From contig DJTE01000035.1 of the NCBI GenBank assembly GCA_002439165.1, positions 1-64,000 on the forward strand: DNA of 64,000 bases. The letters run 5' to 3'. The notes beneath the pieces are model-generated. The model was not told the origin of the DNA. It saw only the letters and a program-made list of their open reading frames with translations, and did no database searches. A program made the position numbers and the translations under genes. Positions 61,639 to 64,000 of this stretch are shown here, in pieces. Position 1 is the first letter of the stretch. The number at the start of each line of letters is the position of its first letter. The stretch comes from Chryseobacterium indologenes. GTDB taxonomy: Bacteria; Bacteroidota; Bacteroidia; Flavobacteriales; Weeksellaceae.

Positions 61639-62550
61639 ATGGAAAAAATTTTGTCAGTAAAGAATTTAACTAAAAAATTCAAGCGAACTGTCGTAAACAA
61701 TATCTCTTTCGATGTGGAAAGGGGAAATGTTTACGGATTACTGGGTCCTAACGGAAGCGGTAAATCTACAACATTCGGGATGCTGTTATCTACCATCAAT
61801 CCAACCAGTGGTGACTGGTACTGGTTCGGAAAGAAGGGAACGCAGCCTGATACCCTGAAAAAGATCGGGGCCATTATTGAGCAGCCCAATTTTTATCCTT
61901 ACCTGAATGCGGAAACCAATCTCAAGATCGTTGCGGAAATCAAAGGAACTCCTCATACCAGAATTGATGAGGTCCTGAAAACCGTAGGTCTTCTGGAAAG
62001 GAAAAAGGATCCTTTCAGAACGTACTCCCTGGGTATGAAACAGCGTCTCTCTATTGCTTCTGCCATGCTGAACAATCCGGAAGTTCTGATTCTGGATGAG
62101 CCTACCAATGGTCTTGATCCGGAAGGAATTATACAGATACGGGAAATCATCAGTGCTATTGCCAAACAGGGCATCACCATCATCATTGCCAGCCATCTTC
62201 TTGATGAAATTGAAAAGATATGCAGCCACGTGATTGTACTGAAAGAAGGAAATTCAATCTACTGTGGAAGAGTAGATGAAATGACGGCCAACAACGGCTA
62301 TTTTGAATTAAAAGCAGATAACAATACTCAGCTTTTAAGTGCTCTGGAAGAACTGCAATGGTTTACCTCGGTAAAAGCAGAAGGTGAAATCATCAAAGCC
62401 CAGATTCGTGAAGACGCTTCTGTTTCTGCTTCCACCCTGAACCAAAAACTGGTGGAAAAAGGGATTTTCCTTTCTCATCTGACCAGAAAAAAACTGTCTC
62501 TTGAATCCCAATTCCTTGAACTTGTAAAAAACACCAACAGCCATGCTTAG
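61639..62550 (+). CDS. ABC transporter ATP-binding protein
   Basis: A 303-residue ABC ATPase. Walker A GPNGSGKST (residues 37-45), Q-loop region, signature YSLGMKQRLSIA, Walker B VLILDEPTNGLDPEG and H-loop IIASHLL are intact. The C-terminal 90 residues form an extra domain typical of exporters of the CcmA/DRA family. It overlaps the permease gene by 8 bp. Possible substrates include antibiotics, peptides or lipids; unknown. Confidence 0.93.
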   Translation: MEKILSVKNLTKKFKRTVVNNISFDVERGNVYGLLGPNGSGKSTTFGMLLSTINPTSGDWYWFGKKGTQPDTLKKIGAIIEQPNFYPYLNAETNLKIVAEIKGTPHTRIDEVLKTVGLLERKKDPFRTYSLGMKQRLSIASAMLNNPEVLILDEPTNGLDPEGIIQIREIISAIAKQGITIIIASHLLDEIEKICSHVIVLKEGNSIYCGRVDEMTANNGYFELKADNNTQLLSALEELQWFTSVKAEGEIIKAQIREDASVSASTLNQKLVEKGIFLSHLTRKKLSLESQFLELVKNTNSHA

Positions 62551-63388
62551 ATTATTAAAACTCGAATATTATAAAAACCTGAACTACCGACCGTTCAAGA
62601 TTTTCACAGTGTTATATTTTGCTATTCTCACGGTCCTTCTTTTCATCGGACTTGTGGATCTGGATGTTTTCGGTGCTACCATCAATCTGAAAGAGCAGGG
62701 CATTTACAACTTTCCCGAAATATGGAACTTTACCACCTGGATCGTAGCTCTGCTGAAGATCTTTCTTGGGCTCATCATTGTATTTTCAATTTCCCAGGAG
62801 TTTACCAACCGGATGTTTAAACAGAATACCATCGACGGGTTGAGCAGAAAGGAGTTTATCGGATCCAAGCTGCTGACCATTACTATTTTTACGGCTATAT
62901 CTACCTTGCTGGTATTCATTATTACTCTGTTTTTGGGTTATCAGTACTCCAATACGACAGATTCGGCTAAAGTTTTTGAAGAGATATTCTTTATCGGAAA
63001 TTATTTTGTAAAGCTCTTTACTTTCTTCTGTTTCCTGATGTTTCTTTCCGTATTGCTCAGAAAATCAATGTTTGTCTTCCTGGGATTCTTTGTCTACTGG
63101 ATCGCTGAAGGAATTCTGACGGTCATTGAAACCTTCCGGAAAGTAAAAGGGCTTCAGGAGCCTGAAAGACTGAAAGTGATGAAAGACGACTTTTTCATTA
63201 CCCATCTTCTGCCATTGGAAAGTATGTCCAGCCTTATTCCTAACCCTATGATGCGTCTGAAAACAGCCAAAATGATGGGACTTCAGTATGAATTCACCTA
63301 TCCTGTTGAAAGTCTTATCGCCTGCATCGTATGGTCCGGTATCTTTATTTTCGGTTCTTACTGGATCCTGAGAAAAAGGGATTGGTAA
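62543..63388 (+). CDS. ABC-2 type transporter permease
   Basis: A 281-residue membrane protein with six predicted hydrophobic helices (about 18-38, 57-80, 110-132, 150-168, 172-195, 250-272). Short cytoplasmic N-terminus (MLRLLKLEYYKNLNYRPF). Overlaps the ATPase gene by 8 bp, hence coupled. Probable partner of the ABC ATPase in an exporter or gliding/antibiotic efflux system; substrate unknown. Confidence 0.88.
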   Translation: MLRLLKLEYYKNLNYRPFKIFTVLYFAILTVLLFIGLVDLDVFGATINLKEQGIYNFPEIWNFTTWIVALLKIFLGLIIVFSISQEFTNRMFKQNTIDGLSRKEFIGSKLLTITIFTAISTLLVFIITLFLGYQYSNTTDSAKVFEEIFFIGNYFVKLFTFFCFLMFLSVLLRKSMFVFLGFFVYWIAEGILTVIETFRKVKGLQEPERLKVMKDDFFITHLLPLESMSSLIPNPMMRLKTAKMMGLQYEFTYPVESLIACIVWSGIFIFGSYWILRKRDW

Positions 63389-63416
63389 GCCTTCCGTATT
63401 CGAATATTAAAAATCA

Positions 63417-63445
63417 AAGTGGTCCCGGGGATCACTTTTTTTATG
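63417..63445 (+). terminator. Terminator after the ABC operon
   Basis: AGTGGTCCC-CGG-GGATCACT hairpin, followed by TTTTTTTATGG. Confidence 0.75.
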
Positions 63446-63523
63446 GCTGCAGGATTGACCTGAAAATGTTAAAAATATTCTCAATGTATGCAACTATATA
63501 CTTTTTTTATTACTTTTATCAAC

Positions 63524-64000
63524 ATGACAGGAATGAAAAAAATATATTATTTCCCAGGACTGATCAGTGCCTTATTAATGCCTGTTCTGTTCTGGTATTA
63601 TATTTCTCCGCATATTGACAGAACCGTTTACAGTCTGATTGATATTGGGCTGCCTTCAAAGAGTGCTCCTAATGATCCTTATGACCAGGCCTCTTTTGAA
63701 CCTTTAAGAAACCGGGATTATCAACAGATTGCCGTCGGTCCAAATGAAGCCGGAAAAAACTCAGAACTCCATGTTTCACAGCTTAAAAAGCTCAGAGCAG
63801 ATAATAAAAAGAACTCCGGGATTGAGTTTGTTCTTTCAGACCGGAATACTTATGGAGATTTTGTTTCTGTTCTTAATGACCTGCATAAAGCCAGAATGGA
63901 TATGTTTGCAGTAGATGCCGGAAAAACAGGGCATATCTTTGCTCTGCATGAGTACATTTCTCCTGTAAAAAGCGGGGAAAAAGAAGATTTTGTTCTTTGT
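63524..64000 (+). CDS. Partial secreted or membrane-anchored protein, runs off the window
   Basis: From ATG 63524 (or the ATG at 63533) there is an uninterrupted frame of 159 codons to the end of the window. It starts with a single hydrophobic helix (GLISALLMPVLFWYYI), then a soluble region with DRTVYSLIDIGLPSK, FEPLRNRDYQQIAVG and NTYGDFVSVLNDLHKARMD. The layout (N-terminal helix, then an extracytoplasmic domain) fits an inner-membrane-anchored periplasmic protein. No family recognised from the visible part. Confidence 0.75.
   Translation, partial: MTGMKKIYYFPGLISALLMPVLFWYYISPHIDRTVYSLIDIGLPSKSAPNDPYDQASFEPLRNRDYQQIAVGPNEAGKNSELHVSQLKKLRADNKKNSGIEFVLSDRNTYGDFVSVLNDLHKARMDMFAVDAGKTGHIFALHEYISPVKSGEKEDFVLC

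Overview
The window looks like chromosomal DNA of a Flavobacteriia member close to Chryseobacterium or Elizabethkingia (family Weeksellaceae). Evidence: AT-rich intergenic DNA; promoters of the Bacteroidetes type (TTTG, about 19-22 nt, TAnnTTTG); several secreted proteins ending in type IX secretion (T9SS) sorting domains; a GLPGLI-family protein; a fused E1 alpha/beta 2-oxoacid dehydrogenase; a short archaeal/eukaryote-type prolyl-tRNA synthetase; and many small SPII lipoproteins. I saw no rRNA, tRNA, transposase, prophage or CRISPR array. Genus assignment is inference from gene content.

Layout. 0-2.7 kb: a lipoprotein pair on the minus strand, the larger with a JAMM-like motif, faces a small XRE regulator across a perfect palindrome. 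2.7-9.4 kb: NIF3-like and zinc-ribbon-like proteins, a secreted protein, a voltage-gated K+ channel, and a TPR/transmembrane/HTH regulator divergent from a T9SS cargo protein. 9.4-20.5 kb: a 52-residue membrane protein and four consecutive minus-strand T9SS cargo genes; three share a tandem ~400-bp module in different copy number. 20.9-25.6 kb: dnaE with a fused N-terminal DEDDh exonuclease. 25.8-30.4 kb: tandem subtilisin-like T9SS proteases. 30.4-38.2 kb: E1 dehydrogenase, bestrophin-type channel, Lrp regulator divergent from a PLP-dependent sulfur amino acid enzyme, glycosyltransferase, and small secreted and membrane proteins. 38.7-50.6 kb: housekeeping stretch (RNA methyltransferase, SAM methyltransferase, ZIP transporter, FadL-like porin, Gly/Trp-rich lipoprotein, proS, DUF937-OmpA protein, mntH, grpE, dnaJ). 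50.7-64 kb: lipoproteins, DUF808, GLPGLI protein, an alpha/beta hydrolase, DedA, prfB, an FAD oxidoreductase, an unusual AAA protein, a deleted hydrolase pseudogene, an ABC exporter operon and one partial gene.

Themes. Surface and secretion functions dominate the accessory part (six T9SS cargo proteins plus several lipoproteins). No clearly undescribed multi-gene system can be demonstrated from sequence alone. The strongest oddities are (i) loss of zinc or metal ligands in several normally metal-binding proteins (all four cysteines of the DUF164 zinc ribbon, zinc centre I of DnaJ, His ligands of the DnaE PHP domain); (ii) an AAA protein with an IF2-N-like N-terminus and altered Walker A and B motifs; (iii) a JAMM-like lipoprotein next to an XRE regulator and palindrome; (iv) heptamer arrays anchored on start or stop codons; (v) non-coding remnants: a MITE-like element, a duplicated 51-bp gene fragment and an internally deleted hydrolase.
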